From NCBI GenBank assembly GCA_024760905.1, contig CM045735.1:28375749-28439748 (forward strand): a stretch of 64,000 nt of DNA, written 5' to 3'. A program made the position numbers and the translations under genes. Of this stretch, positions 22,050 to 33,703 are shown one piece after another (the stretch's first letter is position 1; each line of letters begins with the position of its first letter). The notes under the pieces are model-generated. The model made no database searches and was not told the DNA's origin. It saw nothing but the letters and a program-made list of their open reading frames with translations. This stretch comes from Plotosus lineatus (Eukaryota > Chordata > Actinopteri > Siluriformes > Plotosidae).

Positions 22050-22050
<1 letters not shown>
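21434..22050. other. No recognised feature
   Basis: Pyrimidine-rich in part (21750-22000). No element or exon that I can support. Confidence 0.45.

Positions 22051-22051
<1 letters not shown>

Positions 22052-22083
<32 letters not shown>
22052..22083. repeat. (GT)n microsatellite
   Basis: Uninterrupted TG run. Confidence 0.95.
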
Positions 22084-22084
<1 letters not shown>

Positions 22085-22546
22085 TACTGTAGGATTGTTC
22101 TGCTATTGTTTCAGTTCTGTTAAAGCACTCAACCTGACAAACCACACAAAAATCTCAGCCATCCAGCGATTCACCAAAATCACAAACACTACAGTGGATT
22201 CAGACTCATTAGATATACTAGTCCTTCTCAAAAAATTAGCATATTGTGATAAAATTCATTATTTTATGTAATGTACTGATAAAAATTAAACTTTCATATA
22301 TTTTAGATTCATTGCACACCAACTGAAATATTTCAGGTCTTTTATTGTTTTCATACTGATGATTTTGGCATACAGCTCATGAAAACCCAAAATTCCTATC
22401 TCAAAAAATTAGCATATCATGAAAAGGTACTCTAAACAAGCTATTAACCTAATCATCTGACTCAGTGAATTAACTCTAAACACCTGAAAAAGATTCCTGA
22501 GGCTTTTAAAAACTCCCAGCTTGGATCATTACTCAAAACCGCAATC

Positions 22547-23775
22547 ATGGGTAAGACTGCCGACCTGACTGCTGTCCAGAAAGTCATCATTGACACCCTC
22601 AAGCAAGAGGGTAAGACACAGAACGAAATCTCTGAGCGAATAGGCTGTTCCCAGAGTGCTGTATCAAGACACCTCAGTGGGACGTCTGTGGGAAGGAAAA
22701 AGTGTGGCAGAAAACGCTGCACAACCAGAAGAGGTGACCAGACCCTGAGGAAGATTGTGGAGAAGGACGGATTCCAGACCTTGGGGGACCTGTGAAAGCA
22801 GTGGACTGGGCTACAGGTGCCGCATTCCCCAGGTCAAGACACTTTTGAACCAGAAACAGTGGCAGAAGCACCTGATCTGGGCGACAGAGAAGAAGCACTG
22901 GACTGTTGCTCAGTGGTCCAAAGTACTTTTTTCAGATGAAAGCAAATTTTGCATGTCATTCAGAAATCAAGGTGCCAGAGTCTGGCGGAAGACTGGGGAG
23001 AAGGAAATGCTAAAATGCCTGAAGTCCAGTGTCAAGTACCCACAGTCAGTGATGGTCTGGGGTGCCATGTAAGCTGCTGGTGTTGGTCCACTGTGTTTTA
23101 TCAAGGGCAGGGTCAGTGCAGCTAGATATCAGGAGATTTTGGAGCACTTCATGCATCCATCTGCTGAAAAGCTTTATGGAGATGAGATTTTCATTTTTCA
23201 GCATGACCTGGCACCTGCTCACAGTGCCAAAACCACTGGGTCTAAATCCTAAACTGGGTCTAAACCCAACCGGGGATTTAGCTCAGTTGGTAGAGCGTCC
23301 GCTTTATCCTCCGGAAGGTCGGTGTTCGAACCTGGCCGCGTCATACCATAAGACGTTAAAATTTGGTAGTTGTTGCTTCCTGCTTGGCGCTCAGCATCAA
23401 AAGGATAGAACAACGCAATAACTGGCGCTGCACAGTGGCGACAGGTGCCCAGAGCACAAACCAAATTTCAATGTATGTAAAAGTACTTTGACAATAAAGA
23501 ATTGTTTGTTTGTTTGTAAATGGTTTACTGACCATGGTATTACTGTGCTCAATTGGCCTGACAACTCTCCTGACCTGAACCCCATAGAGAATCTGTGGGA
23601 TATTGTGAAGAGAAAGTTGAGAGACACCAGACCCAACACTGTGGATGAGCTTAAGGCCGCTATCGAAGCATTCTGGGCCTCCGTAACACCTCAGCAGTGC
23701 CACAGGCTGATTGCCTCCATGCCACGCCGCATTGAAGCAGTCATTTCTACAAAAGGATTCTTGACCAAGTACTGA
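22547..23775 (+). pseudogene. Tc1-like transposase pseudogene
   Basis: Starts MGKTADLTAVQKVIIDTL, then the paired-like helix-turn-helix QNEISERIGCSQSAVSRHLS, to GDQTLRKIVEKDGFQTLGDL. A deletion and shift follow at about 22795. The DDE domain continues with VLFSDESKF (first Asp, near 22935), SVMVWGAM, FQHDLAPAHSAK (second Asp, near 23200) and, after the SINE, NSPDLNPIENLW (Glu, near 23585), ending at TKY. All three catalytic positions are still visible, but the shift, a stop near 23070 and the SINE make it non-functional. A normal Tc1 transposase is about 340 residues. Confidence 0.9.
23241..23515 (+). mobile_element. SINE-F, tRNA-derived, inside the Tc1 transposase
   Basis: The head at 23272-23340 is close to a tRNA: GGGGATTTAGCTCAGTTGG (A box) and GGTGTTCGAACC (B box). 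The body is about 130 bp. The tail is CTTTGACAATAAAGAATTG followed by (TTTG)n. Because an element-derived body and tail follow directly, I call a SINE and not a tRNA gene. Its exact left border is uncertain (two TGGGTCTAAA repeats precede the head). Confidence 0.8.
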
Positions 23776-24049
23776 GTGCATAACTGAACATAATTATTTC
23801 AAGGTTGACGTTTTTTGTATTAAAAACACTTTTTTATTGGTTGGATGAAATATGCAAATTTTTTGAGATAGGACTTTTGGGTTTTCATGAGCTGTATGCC
23901 AAAATCATCAGTATTAAAACAATAAAAGACCTGAAATATTTCAGTTGGTGTGTAATGAATCTAAAATATATGAAAGTTTAATTTTTATCAGTACATTACA
24001 GAAAATAATTAACTTTATCACAATATGCTAATTTTTTGAGAAGGACTAG

Positions 24050-24399
24050 TATATCTAATGAGTCTGAATCCACTGTAGTGTTTGTGATTTTGGTGAATCG
24101 CTGGATGAGAAGGACTAGTAATATCTTATTGCTCAAACAACTAAACTAAACACAGCATGTACTAATACACACAGCAAATTACAATAAATCTGTAATCTAC
24201 AGCTGGAAGTTTCTGGAGGTTTCAGAGAGACTGTAAAACTCTTTAAAAATATGAGCCGATACATTTCCATCTCTATGTACAATATTTACACACAAAAAAG
24301 ATGTATTTATGTAGTACATAACTGGCAATATTGTTGTATATTATGAGTGCCTAAATATTAATATATAAACCATAAACGTTTGGAACATTCATACAGTGA
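24050..24399. other. Duplicated flank, then no recognised feature
   Basis: 24052-24118 is the inverted flank copy. The remainder is AT-rich and unassigned. Confidence 0.5.
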
Positions 24400-24660
24400 A
24401 GATGGAATAGACCCTGAAACATCACAGGGACAATACACTCACACAACCATTCACAATTACCCTCACACCAGGGACAGCTAATTGGCCTAATATGCATGTC
24501 TTTTGACTGTGGGAAGAAATTGGAGTAACCGGAGGAAAACCACACAAGCACTGGGACAGCATGCAAACTCTATACATAAACGCCCTCACTGAACCTGAAA
24601 CTCGAACCCAGAACATTCTCATTGTGAAGCGGAAAGTGCTAACGACGACACCACCACTGA
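24400..24660 (-). mobile_element. SINE-C, degenerate
   Basis: Reverse orientation: ACTCACACAACCATTCACAA, CTAATTGGCCTAATATGCAT, TTTGACTGTGGGAAGAAATT, GCATGCAAACTCTA, and a head with CTCGAACCCAGAACATTCTC and GTGCTAACGACGACACCACC. The tail is mostly missing. Confidence 0.75.
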
Positions 24661-24824
24661 AATTTATAAAACAATAATAATCTCTGATGTAAACTGGACA
24701 CAACATCCACAATATTTAATGCTTTACATTATAAAGTTTTATTTCCATAATAAACACTTAATTTTAATTCCTGTAACACATCAAATATAACTCACCTGGT
24801 GGTTTTATGTCTCTAAGCAGTAAG

Positions 24825-25150
24825 CTCATAGTTACCTTGACCTTTGACCGACTGAAGGGGAATTTGTGTAAAGTTTGAAGACAATTTTTAAAGCATTCTA
24901 ACCATCCAGTTCACAAGAATGAGACCACACTGACCTTGACCTTTGACCTCCAAAATCTAATCTCTAACATTAAATCAGAATGAATCTCCTCGCAGAAAAC
25001 ACCTTAAAGTATTCTTGACATATCACATTTCCAATCATGGAGCTGCCCTGACCTTGACCAAAATCAAATTAAAATTTGGACAGATGAATTGACAACCAAT
25101 TTAAATAAAGTCTTCAGTCCTACCTATCACCACGCAGAAGCATAATAAAG
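24825..25150 (+). mobile_element. Fish dispersed repeat rich in TGACCTTGACC motifs
   Basis: Three blocks, CCTTGACCTTTGACCGACTG, TGACCTTGACCTTTGACCTC and TGACCTTGACCAAAATC, each followed by AAGTTTGAAGA-like or AGCATTCT-like text. I recall this as a common non-coding fish repeat. The repeated TGACCT is also the nuclear-receptor half-site; see findings. Confidence 0.5.
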
Positions 25151-25202
25151 TTGGGAGGTTAAAGCATTTACTACTTTGCAATTTTGCTACGAATCTTGAT
25201 GT

Positions 25203-25262
25203 TTTAATTAGCATCCCCGCTTCACAGCAAGAAAACTGTGGGTTCAAGTCCCATGGCTGACA
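25203..25262 (+). mobile_element. SINE-C head fragment
   Basis: ATCCCCGCTTCACAGCAAG then GTGGGTTCAAGTCCCATG (B-box-like). Followed by an unrelated palindrome (CATGTAAAAACATAC and its reverse at about 25280-25325). Confidence 0.5.
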
Positions 25263-25519
25263 GGGGTATATGCCCATGTATGTTTTTACATGACCTGTTT
25301 TCTAAAACGTCATGTAAAAACATACAACCCAACAGAACCCATAAAACTGACCTGATGCAGCATGGACGCAAGACGAACGAATATTGACATTAGTTTTCAC
25401 AACACGTAATAGATGTTTAGGAACTGCAGACACCAAGTGATAAAGCATTCCAGGTGTTAATTTGGCACATTCTTTCTGCATACAGATCTTAAGATGTGCA
25501 ACACCATAGAAAGATTGTC

Positions 25520-25985
25520 GCATTTTTCATTTTAAAAATCACCACACGTTCCCTGCAGCAGGCAGCACCCACACCCTCTTCTTCTGCAGCCATGACTTAA
25601 ATGCAGAATGTGGTTTCGTATTGTGTTGATGAAATATGTATGGGTGTTCCTGGAAAAGCTGTAAAATCTCATTGTACTTTCTATATTAGTGATGCCACCA
25701 GAGAAGTGTAAGTTACCATTGCCAAATTCACTGTTACAAACCCCGTGACACCATGACAGGCCCTGGGTTTTTATTATGTTGCTGGTAACAGTCTGGATGG
25801 TCCTTTTGTCTTTGTTTCAGAGCACATGGAGACGGTTTCTTCCAAAACAGACACGAAATACTGATTCATCTGAGTGCAACACACGTTTCGACTGCCTTAT
25901 GGTCCATCCATGATGCTCCCAAGCCCAGAGCTTCTCGACATGACTATGAGGCTTCCGTTATATACAGTAAAGATTTAAATGGTAT
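25520..25985 (-). pseudogene. Tc1-type transposase relic
   Basis: The minus strand reads LWAWEHHGWTIRQSKRVLHS, DESVFRVCFGRNRLHVL and then a QKP-SVMV-like region with stops. HSDES is the usual context of the first catalytic Asp. It belongs to a different Tc1-type family from the element at 22218. Ends were not found. Confidence 0.5.
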
Positions 25986-26011
25986 TTGTGGATATAGCGC
26001 CAAATATTCAT

Positions 26012-26310
26012 TAAATTTCTGAGCGGCTTAATCCTAATTATGGTCGCGGGGAGGCTGGTGCCCATCTTGGCTGACTCTGGGCAGGGGCAGGGTGCACTCT
26101 GGGCAGCTCACCGAGCCAATACTCACACAGCCATTCATACTCACACTCACAAATGGGGTGATTTTGAACAGCCAATTAATCTCCAGTGTATGCTTTTGGA
26201 CTGTGAGAACATGCAAAATCCACAGAGAAACACCCGAACTGGGAAAAAACCCCGGACCCTCTTACTGTGAGGCGGAGATGCTAACCACTACGCCACCGTG
26301 CCGGCATTTC
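26012..26310 (-). mobile_element. SINE-C, near-complete
   Basis: Tail GAGCGGCTTAATCCTAATTA, GGTCGCGGGGAGGCTGGTGC and GACTCTGGGCAGGGGCAGGG; body CCATTCATACTCACACTCAC and TTTTGGACTGTGAGAACATG; head GTGAGGCGGAGATGCTAACC and ACTACGCCACCGTGCC at 26305. The head lies at the right because the copy is on the minus strand. Confidence 0.85.
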
Positions 26311-27332
26311 CAAATATTTTAGTGCTTATTAAAGGTTTTCTCATGTAATCCTGAGCTCATATATTTATGTCAGCTGTAGATATCCTGGATACAGTGCCAT
26401 CTGAGGGATTGGCGGTCACGAGTGTTTAGCTTAAGTTTTTGCCGATTTTGATCATCACTCTTTACTCCTCTAATTCCCCTTTCTTTCTGACGCAACTTGA
26501 ACTGCAGAAGTTCATGTTAATGCTTCCCCAGGACACTACAGAACAACACGTGACTGTCCTTGTGTGTCCCACAAGTTTCCGCAGAGAACCATCAGCACTG
26601 CAGTCTCCTGTAGCTAATCACAGTATATTCTATTATGTTTGCTTATTCCACCACATTTCTGCAGAAAGACTGAAAACGTGTCATTTCCATGTGACAACAT
26701 GATACCACAGTCAGCATCGTATGACAACCGTGAACGTGTGAACATTGACAAGCACCAGTGTACCATACGATGCTCACGGTGACCATATGATTTTTTTCCA
26801 TGTTAGAAAAGGCTGTGAATCTTCACCTCAGTTATTGTTGTAGAATCATGCCTTCAAAGGGAAGAGGGCGAGAGGAAAAAAAACTGTTTTCTATATATAC
26901 ACCACGGAGTGTTTCCTCCTCGAGGTACCAGGGGTATAAGCGTGAACGTTGCATTGGTGAGAAAGACGTAAATGGCTGTACATTTTCTGAAGACTGTCTT
27001 TGTTCTACATCATTATTACAATCACTTCTTTCAAATACCATCATTATTATTGATTATACACCATTGTTATTACTTTTTACTGTAAATTCCATGTCCTAAC
27101 ATTTTTGAAATTTTTACAAAGAAAATGTATGAAAATTTAAAAATTTATGAAGAGAAAATCCAACGCATTCTTCTGCAAAACATATTTAAAAATACCTTAT
27201 AGGCCCAAAATGCAAAAATGAATGTATATTAACAAATGATTTGAGAAAATATGCCAGGATTTTTTTAAATTAACTAATAATTAACTAGAATTTTATTTTA
27301 CTCAGAAATAAAAAGAGAGTTAATTATTGACA
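26311..27332. other. No recognised feature
   Basis: AT-rich intronic-type sequence. No conserved frame or element end identified. Confidence 0.45.
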
Positions 27333-27660
27333 CAATGGAATGGTGTAGTAGTTATCACTTCCACCTCACAGCTGGGCCATGGGTCCCAGCGGGGATGTTT
27401 CTGTGTGGAGTTTGAACGTTCTCCCCACTGCTTGCATGGGTTTCCTTTGGGTTCTCTGGTTTGCTCCCACAGTTTAAAGTCATTCACCTGATTATCTATT
27501 CTGATTGCCCCAGCTGTGAATGTCAATGTAAATTGTTGTGCCCGTGTCTGCCCTGCAATGGTCTGCTGAGCTGTACCCCACCTTCACCCAGAGTTGACTG
27601 GGATGAGCTCCAGGCTCCCTGTGACACAAAGGATCAAGCAGTTCAGAAAATAGGATGAAA
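27333..27660 (+). mobile_element. SINE-C, near-complete
   Basis: Head GGTGTAGTAGTTATCACTTC with B-box-like GGGTCCCAGC (degraded), body TGTGTGGAGTTTGAACGTTC and GGGTTTCCTTTGGGTTCTC, tail CTGCAATGGTCTGCTGAGCT and CAAGCAGTTCAGAAAATAGG. Confidence 0.8.
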
Positions 27661-27965
27661 TTAAATTACATTTTTGGAAACTGATGGGGAAGTTTTTTCT
27701 TGTGGGAATTTCTACACCTAAAAATTCAACGCATCATTATTTAATAGAAATGTCCTTGATACCTCAGTGATACCATCACCTGACAGTGAGAAAGTTTAAA
27801 AGAAGGATTAAGGTTCAATGATAACAGATTGATGGTTGGTAAACCAGGAAAATAATCTTTTAAAAAGTTCTCTTTAAAGACGGACTGTTAATGCATTATA
27901 AAATAATGCATCAGATCCATTCTGCAATATAAAGCCTTTGGGTGGCACAGTGCTGTAATAATTAC
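27661..27965. other. No recognised feature
   Basis: AT-rich spacer. Confidence 0.4.
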
Positions 27966-28252
27966 AGTCGGCCCCCTACTTACGAAATTAATCCGTTCCA
28001 GAGCCTTTTCCGTAACGTGGGGGTTTTGTAAGTAGGGGTCGTATTTTACATGTTAAACGCGTGATTCGTTCCAAGGCTCCAAAGACTACCCAATAAGCCC
28101 TTTAAAAATGATAAAAGTACATCAATTTTGTATGAAATATGTGTTAAAAGTAAAAGAAAATTATTTATTAAACCATTTAAACATTTTATTAACATATTAA
28201 ACCATTTTATTAACATATTTATTAATTAAACCATTATTAAACATTTTTTATG

Positions 28253-28311
28253 AACACACACACATACCTCTCTCTCTCTCTCTCACACACTCACACACAC
28301 ATACACATATA

Positions 28312-28372
<61 letters not shown>
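28253..28372. repeat. (CA)n/(TC)n compound microsatellite in MITE copy B
   Basis: CA repeats with TCTCTC and CATA interruptions; equivalent to 19919-20042 in copy A. Confidence 0.95.
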
Positions 28373-28373
<1 letters not shown>

Positions 28374-28659
28374 ACAGTACACGCATTAAATGTGTATTGT
28401 ATACACAAATGTTTATAGTGGCGCTGCGGGCTCCGACCACAAGCAGGACGCCGGAGCATTTTAAGACGTCGAATTCAAAGTGCATTCCCTGCTTGACAGA
28501 TCGGAGGTCCAAACTCAACTTTAACTTGATTCTTTGAGGGATTGAAGGTCCAGATGAACCGCGTTTTGCTCACATGCGCCATATTTATTAAACATTTACT
28601 CAATTAAACAACTTAAAAAACTAAACTAAAGAGTTAAGCCTCCTTCTGTCTCTATCTCT

Positions 28660-28868
<209 letters not shown>

Positions 28869-29454
28869 CAGCTGATGGAACAATTCTATTTAAATGTTTA
28901 AATGGACGGGATGTTTTATTTAAAACGGAATTACAGTACCTGTTTGAAAGATCAGAGGTCCTCATTCAATTCCTTGCGAGATCGGAGGTCTTCTCTCACG
29001 GAGCACTCTGTTTTAATATGGTGCCGAAATAATCGCATCTGTCACTGTATTTCCGCTTTAAGGTCTCCTTCTGGTTCAATATCATCCCGATTGTAGAGGG
29101 GTTTCAGCGATAACGAAATATAATGCTGCATGATCAATCTCAAAACAAGCCAACAGTCAACTCTCCTTTACGCGTATGACAAACAGGAAGTTTGGGTAAC
29201 ATTCAGCTGCATCATCCCTCCTAGCCAATGGGAGGCCAGTGGGGCGAGATGTTGGGAGACAGCCAGTGAGATAGCAACTCGTGCATCGTGTGAAATTTTG
29301 ATTGGCTTATTTGAATTTTGAATGGCGCATTTGGCGCTTTTCGTAAGAGGAGGTTGTTTTCGTATCCCAGGTACGAAAACTTAGGAAAATGTTTTTCGTA
29401 ACCCGGAATTTTCGTACCCAGGGGGTTTCGTAAGTAAGGGGCTGACTGTTGTAT

Positions 29455-29725
29455 GTTTGCTTCACAACAGGAATATCCTGGGTTCGATTTCAAGACTTGC
29501 ATTTCTCTGAGGAGTTTGCATGTTCTTCCATGCTTGCTTGTACCCAGCTTCCTCACGCAGTCCAAAGGCTGTTCCAAATTGTCCCAGGTGTGAGTATGAG
29601 TGTGAATGGTCTTGTGAAGGTCTGGCAAGCTGTTCAGGGTATATCCCGCCTTTGCTCTATGTTGACTAAAGCAGGCACCAGCTTGTCCATGACCTAGTTG
29701 GGTTGAGCAATTTGATTTTAAAAGA
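29455..29725 (+). mobile_element. SINE-C
   Basis: CTTCACAACAGGAATATCCT, GGGTTCGATTTCAAG (B-box-like), GGAGTTTGCATGTTCTTCC, CACGCAGTCCAAAGGCTGTT, GGTGTGAGTATGAGTGTGAA and GGCAAGCTGTTCAGGGTATA. It begins directly beside the MITE end at 29449. Confidence 0.8.
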
Positions 29726-29790
29726 CTCACTCATTTACCAAAGTCAATGAGCTGAAACAGCAGAAGAACACTTATGTCTACAGTCTAGAT

Positions 29791-30059
29791 CAGGTGTGTC
29801 AAACTCATGCCAAAAAGGGCCATGTGGCTGTAGGTTTTTGTTTCAACCAAGCAGCAGCACACCTGACTTTGCTCATTTAAACAATTTGAATCTTTAGGCA
29901 CTTTATTGGTCAATATGTGTGCTCTGTACAGAGACTGTCCAATCAACTGCCTGAAGACTGAGATCGGTTGTTTAAATGAGCCAAGTCAGGTATGCTGCTA
30001 CTTGATTGAAACAAAAACCTGCAAGCACATGGTGCTTTGTGCCATGAGTTTGACACCTG
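29791..30059. mobile_element. Short MITE, CAGGTGTGTCAAACTCAT ends
   Basis: Inverted ends CAGGTGTGTCAAACTCATG and its diverged reverse, extending to TAGGTTTTTGTTTCAACCAA against TTGATTGAAACAAAAACCTG and ACTTGGCTCATTTAAACAA. About 270 bp with no coding sequence. End type resembles small hAT-like elements of fish; no clean 8-bp duplication. Confidence 0.65.
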
Positions 30060-31384
30060 TGGTCTAAATAATCAGAAACTTCCTTGAAGCAGAGAGACAA
30101 AATTTGGGGGAAAAGGTTTCTGATCTCAGCCTCCATTTTGCAAAGATATACCAATGATAGGGTTAGAATTTTAGCATTACCACTGAGACTACATAAACCA
30201 AGCCTGCCTTGTGCCCACAGCTGATGTAACGATGTGGGAACACTTATTTTTCCTTTTTGGCACATATTTGGCTCCTAAACTCCAGTTGAGCATCACTTCA
30301 ATGACAAAGTCTGAGAACTGGTCTCGATCACATACTACTGAAAGCTAACTTAAATATGATAATGCACCATGTGACAAATCGCATGCCATCCAAAACTGGT
30401 TCCATGAATATGACAATGAACTGAGTGTATATCAGTGGTTTTCCTGGTCAGTGGATTTGGTTTGATACATGACTAACCAGGAGAGTCACAGAATGGATAT
30501 GCGGCTGACAAATGTGCAGCAACGATGTGAATCAATCATGTTACCATTAATCAGAATCTTAAATTAGTATTTCTGCTCATGAAATCTGTGCTATGAAGAT
30601 TTGAGGCTGTTCTAGGAGGAAAAAAAACATAATAATCGAGGCTTGTTCCTGTTCCGAACAAAGTGGACGGGTAGTGTATAGTGCAGATATACTTCTGTTC
30701 TTGGTTAAATGCCTGTTGTATAAATGTCTGAAAAAAGCAACCAAATGGACCTGATTTGCTGTGATGACTCTTCCACCTTATCCTACTGTATAAGTATGTA
30801 GTCAGATGTCTGAGTCATCGGCACACAAACAGTTAATTCAATTCAGGTTCACGTGCTTTTGTAGTTGCATCTGTTCCAAAGGAATGTTATATGAAAGGGC
30901 AAGATCAGAGATGAATACAGACATAAAAACAAAGGACAAGCAGAATAAAAGAATGAGTGGAAAAGATGTGCATGTGTGCTGGTTTTAGATGTTTTCTCTC
31001 CTTCCTCTTCCTTCTTGCTGTGATTCCTGCGAGTCTCCTCACGTCCGTACTTTATAGAGCAACGGCACATTTTGCAATATACAGGTCTGTATGCTTTCTA
31101 TTGATTACTGCACACATACTACTCACACTCTCAATGGTCACAATTGCAAGAGCTTGTTCTCATCACTCGAATCCAGTCCATCAACTCAAATGTGTTCTGG
31201 AGTAAAAAAACAGCAAAATCAAATTCTTCTTCCATGTTAAGTGAGCTGCATGAATGTTCGCATTCAAGCTTCGTTCCACCATTCGCGAGGTCACACCAAG
31301 AATCTGACCTTGTACTCCTCAATTAGCATCCAGTGATTTTGAGCTTTTGCTTTTTTCCCATTAAAGGAAAATATCAGTGTTCAT
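30060..31384. other. No recognised feature
   Basis: About 1.3 kb of apparently unique AT-rich sequence within the inferred intron. I looked for the missing second Shroom exon on the minus strand and did not see one. Confidence 0.45.
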
Positions 31385-31728
31385 CATCATTCATTCACTC
31401 ACTCATTTATTGAAATGCTAAATGCTGATCGGGTCGCTGGTAGGCTGCAGCCTATCACAGACGACACAGGGCAATACGTTCTTTGAGCATCTCGCCAGAC
31501 CATTGCAGGCTCAACACATACACACACAACTATTTACACTCACACATGGGGTAATTACAAACAGCTACGTAGCCTACTATGCATAACTTTGAATTGTGTG
31601 AGGAAACCGGAGTACCCGGATGAAACCCACACAAGCACAGGGAGAGCATGCAAGGATCATACAGAAATGCCTGAGCCCAGTGCTGTGAAAGAGATGCCCT
31701 AACCTCTCCACCATCATGCCACCTCACC
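31385..31728 (-). mobile_element. SINE-C, near-complete
   Basis: Tail CATTCATTCACTCACTCATT and GGTCGCTGGTAGGCTGCAGC; body ACTATTTACACTCACACATG, GAGGAAACCGGAGTACCCGG and GGGAGAGCATGCAAG; head GTGCTGTGAAAGAGATGCCC and ACCATCATGCCACC. Confidence 0.8.
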
Positions 31729-32213
31729 GACATTTACTGATTTATAATCATTTTGATTTCTGTTTGTTTGTTTTTTTTCATAATGTACAGATACATATCA
31801 CAATTAAATACACCCCACACCTTACAGGGTTTTACTGAGAATCTCATTTAAGCAAACTTAGTAATACTGTTTTATATTCTGTATTATAGTACAGAAACTG
31901 TTTATAGGAACTAGCATTATTGAGAACACGAAGAGCGAAAGAGTTGTTTTAATTTCAGAGATGGCGTATTGTGGGTCAGTGTGAGGGTGGACTCAGCCAA
32001 TGTCCGATTGCAAAAAAATTCTTCTTCCAGAGCCAACACAGTGATTGGAACAAAGGCAAGAAATCAACAGCACCCTGCTCCAGTCGAGATTGGCTCTCTT
32101 ACAGACTTTCAAACGAACTGTTGAAAATCTTGCTACGATCAGCTGTTGTATGTTGTAATTTCATGCTGTACTGAGCCTGCAAGTTGGTGTCTTAAAATTA
32201 ATTAGAAATTCAT
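31729..32213. other. No recognised feature
   Basis: AT-rich spacer without an identifiable element. Confidence 0.4.
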
Positions 32214-32225
32214 TGTGTCATGATA

Positions 32226-32490
32226 GGGCAGTGGTGGCCCGGTGGCAAGGTGCTGCATTATCAACGAGTGACCACTGCTGTTCCCCCAGTGCAGCTAACT
32301 GGGTTATCAAAGGTCAGCCATGTCTCCCACTGTCTGTGGTGAGCAACATGTAAAAGAACCATTGCTGACTTTCAACAAGAGTAGACTGCATAGCAGTCAG
32401 CGTGTTTATGGCCTGAGATTTGCACCAGCCTCCCCACGATCCTAGAATTCTCTAATTAGGATTAAGCAATCACGAAAATGAATGAATGTA
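32226..32490 (+). mobile_element. SINE-B with 12-bp target duplication
   Basis: Flanked by TGTGTCATGATA at 32214-32225 and 32491-32502. Head GCAGTGGTGGCCCGGTGGC is shortened (B-box region deleted). Body GTGCAGCTAACTGGGTTATC and TGTAAAAGAACCATTGCTGA are intact; the tail is shortened to CTAATTAGGATTAAGC...GAATGAATG. Confidence 0.85.
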
Positions 32491-32502
32491 TGTGTCATGA
32501 TA

Positions 32503-32805
32503 CCAAAAAGATTTTCTTGATACCAAAAAATCCCATGAAGACATTCTGAAGAAAGCAGGAAAAATAAATGCTGTTTAGGCTTGTTTTTAACAGGAATGTT
32601 TGTCGATCAGAAGTGGACAGAATGAAATACATCAATGATCCAATCATTTCAATCACTTGCCAAGGTGTTCTGGGATGTGCTTGACAACATCTCTATTGTA
32701 ATGTAAATACTAACCCAATGTACACACAAGACTCTAGGTGTCTGAAATTGGAGATTTTGTTGCTGATGACTGGCTCTTCTAAAAAAGTGTGGGGATGGGC
32801 AACTA
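32503..32805. other. No recognised feature
   Basis: AT-rich spacer. Confidence 0.4.
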
Positions 32806-33133
32806 CAGTGGAGCCTCGGTATTGGAATGCTTTAGAGTTCAAACAAATCAGAATTCGAACAAAAAAATCAGGGATTTTTTTTGTCCAGGAAATCAAACAA
32901 AATCCAGAAGTCGAACATGAGAAAAAACGAAACCGAGAGGGAGGAAAAGTGCGCTACCCCCCAGAAGTTGTTGATACTATGTATCACCCTGATAAAGCTA
33001 GCGCTGTGCTTGGGAAGTCCAGAAGTTGTTGATACTATGTACAGTATCACCCTGATAAAGCTAAAGCTAGCGCTAAAGCACTAAAACTAAGCTAAAGCGA
33101 TAAAGCTAAGATAAAGTGCTAGCAGCACTGTGA

Positions 33134-33415
33134 ACACCTTTAATGATGAGGTCATGAGCCACTTCCGTAAGGTTTTCAAAAGAAGGCAGAAACAAGCCAC
33201 ATTAGAAAATGTTCTTCAAGAAAAGAAAGGAACATTCTGAAGAAGAGTCATCCATGCAAAGCGGTAGCAAGAGAAGAAAAACACATTTGGCTGATTTACC
33301 TGAAGCTGTTATGGAAGGGAATCCTCCTCTTCTCTCCCTCTCCAACATTTACGTATGCCAACTGCTCACCACCACAAAGGTAAAAATTCTTATCTTTATT
33401 GTTCTTATGCTTTAA
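33134..33415 (+). pseudogene. Tigger transposase C-terminal remnant
   Basis: Reads NTFNDEVMSHFRKV, KRRQKQA, then (shifted) MFFKKRKEHSEEESSMQSGS, KRRKTHLADLPEAV. Same segment as the minus-strand remnant at 11067-11312. Only the charged C-terminal end remains. Confidence 0.6.
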
Positions 33416-33440
33416 TTGCACTGTGGTTTTTGTTTTAGTG

Positions 33441-33703
33441 TGTTATGGTCTCTTTTATGAGACTCTGGTTTTGGTGGCTCTAACTCTCTTTCTCCCTGCG
33501 CATTGGAGGGAGCATGGCTGCCACACGCAGGTGGAGTGCTAAACACACACACCTGATTCCACTTAGCAATCAGAGGGCTTCTCTAACAGTGACTACGATG
33601 TTCCCGTGCTCGAGTGCCTTCCCTGTGAATAATACAGCTCATCCGTTTTTCATCATACCCTGTGTCCTGCATTTTTGGGTCTGGCTGAATGTTCCTGGCA
33701 TCA
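33441..33703 (+). mobile_element. LTR-like insert, copy 2 of the TGTTATG family
   Basis: TGTTATGGTCTC at the left, GGCATCA at the right, and between them GTGACTACGATGTTCCCGTG, CCTGCATTTTTGGGTCTGGC and an AATAA-type polyadenylation context near 33630. Shorter than the 410-bp copy at 45032. The first 45 bp recur reversed at 33717-33765. Duplication at the borders is imperfect (TAGTG/TAGGC). Confidence 0.55.

Larger units (their letters stand above)
22218..24049 (+). mobile_element. Tc1-like transposon with ~210-bp terminal inverted repeats
   Basis: Ends CTAGTCCTTCTCAAAAAATT and its reverse complement, with TA at both borders. The inverted repeats run to about 22420 and from about 23850, including TTGGCATACAGCTCATGAAA. 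The transposase pseudogene reads left to right between them. A SINE (23241-23515) is inserted in the catalytic domain. Confidence 0.9.
22161..24118. repeat. Inverted repeat extending beyond a transposon into its flanks
   Basis: 22161-22215 (host sequence left of the Tc1 element) is exactly the reverse complement of 24052-24106 (right of it). A 12-bp second copy of the element end, GAGAAGGACTAG, follows at 24107-24118. Together with the element's own ends the arms form one long palindrome. Confidence 0.9.

Noticed and set aside
23272..23340. tRNA gene (A and B boxes, nearly full cloverleaf length)
   Set aside because: Directly followed by a SINE body and (TTTG)n tail and inserted in a Tc1 transposase; called a SINE head. 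A covariance-model scan would settle it.
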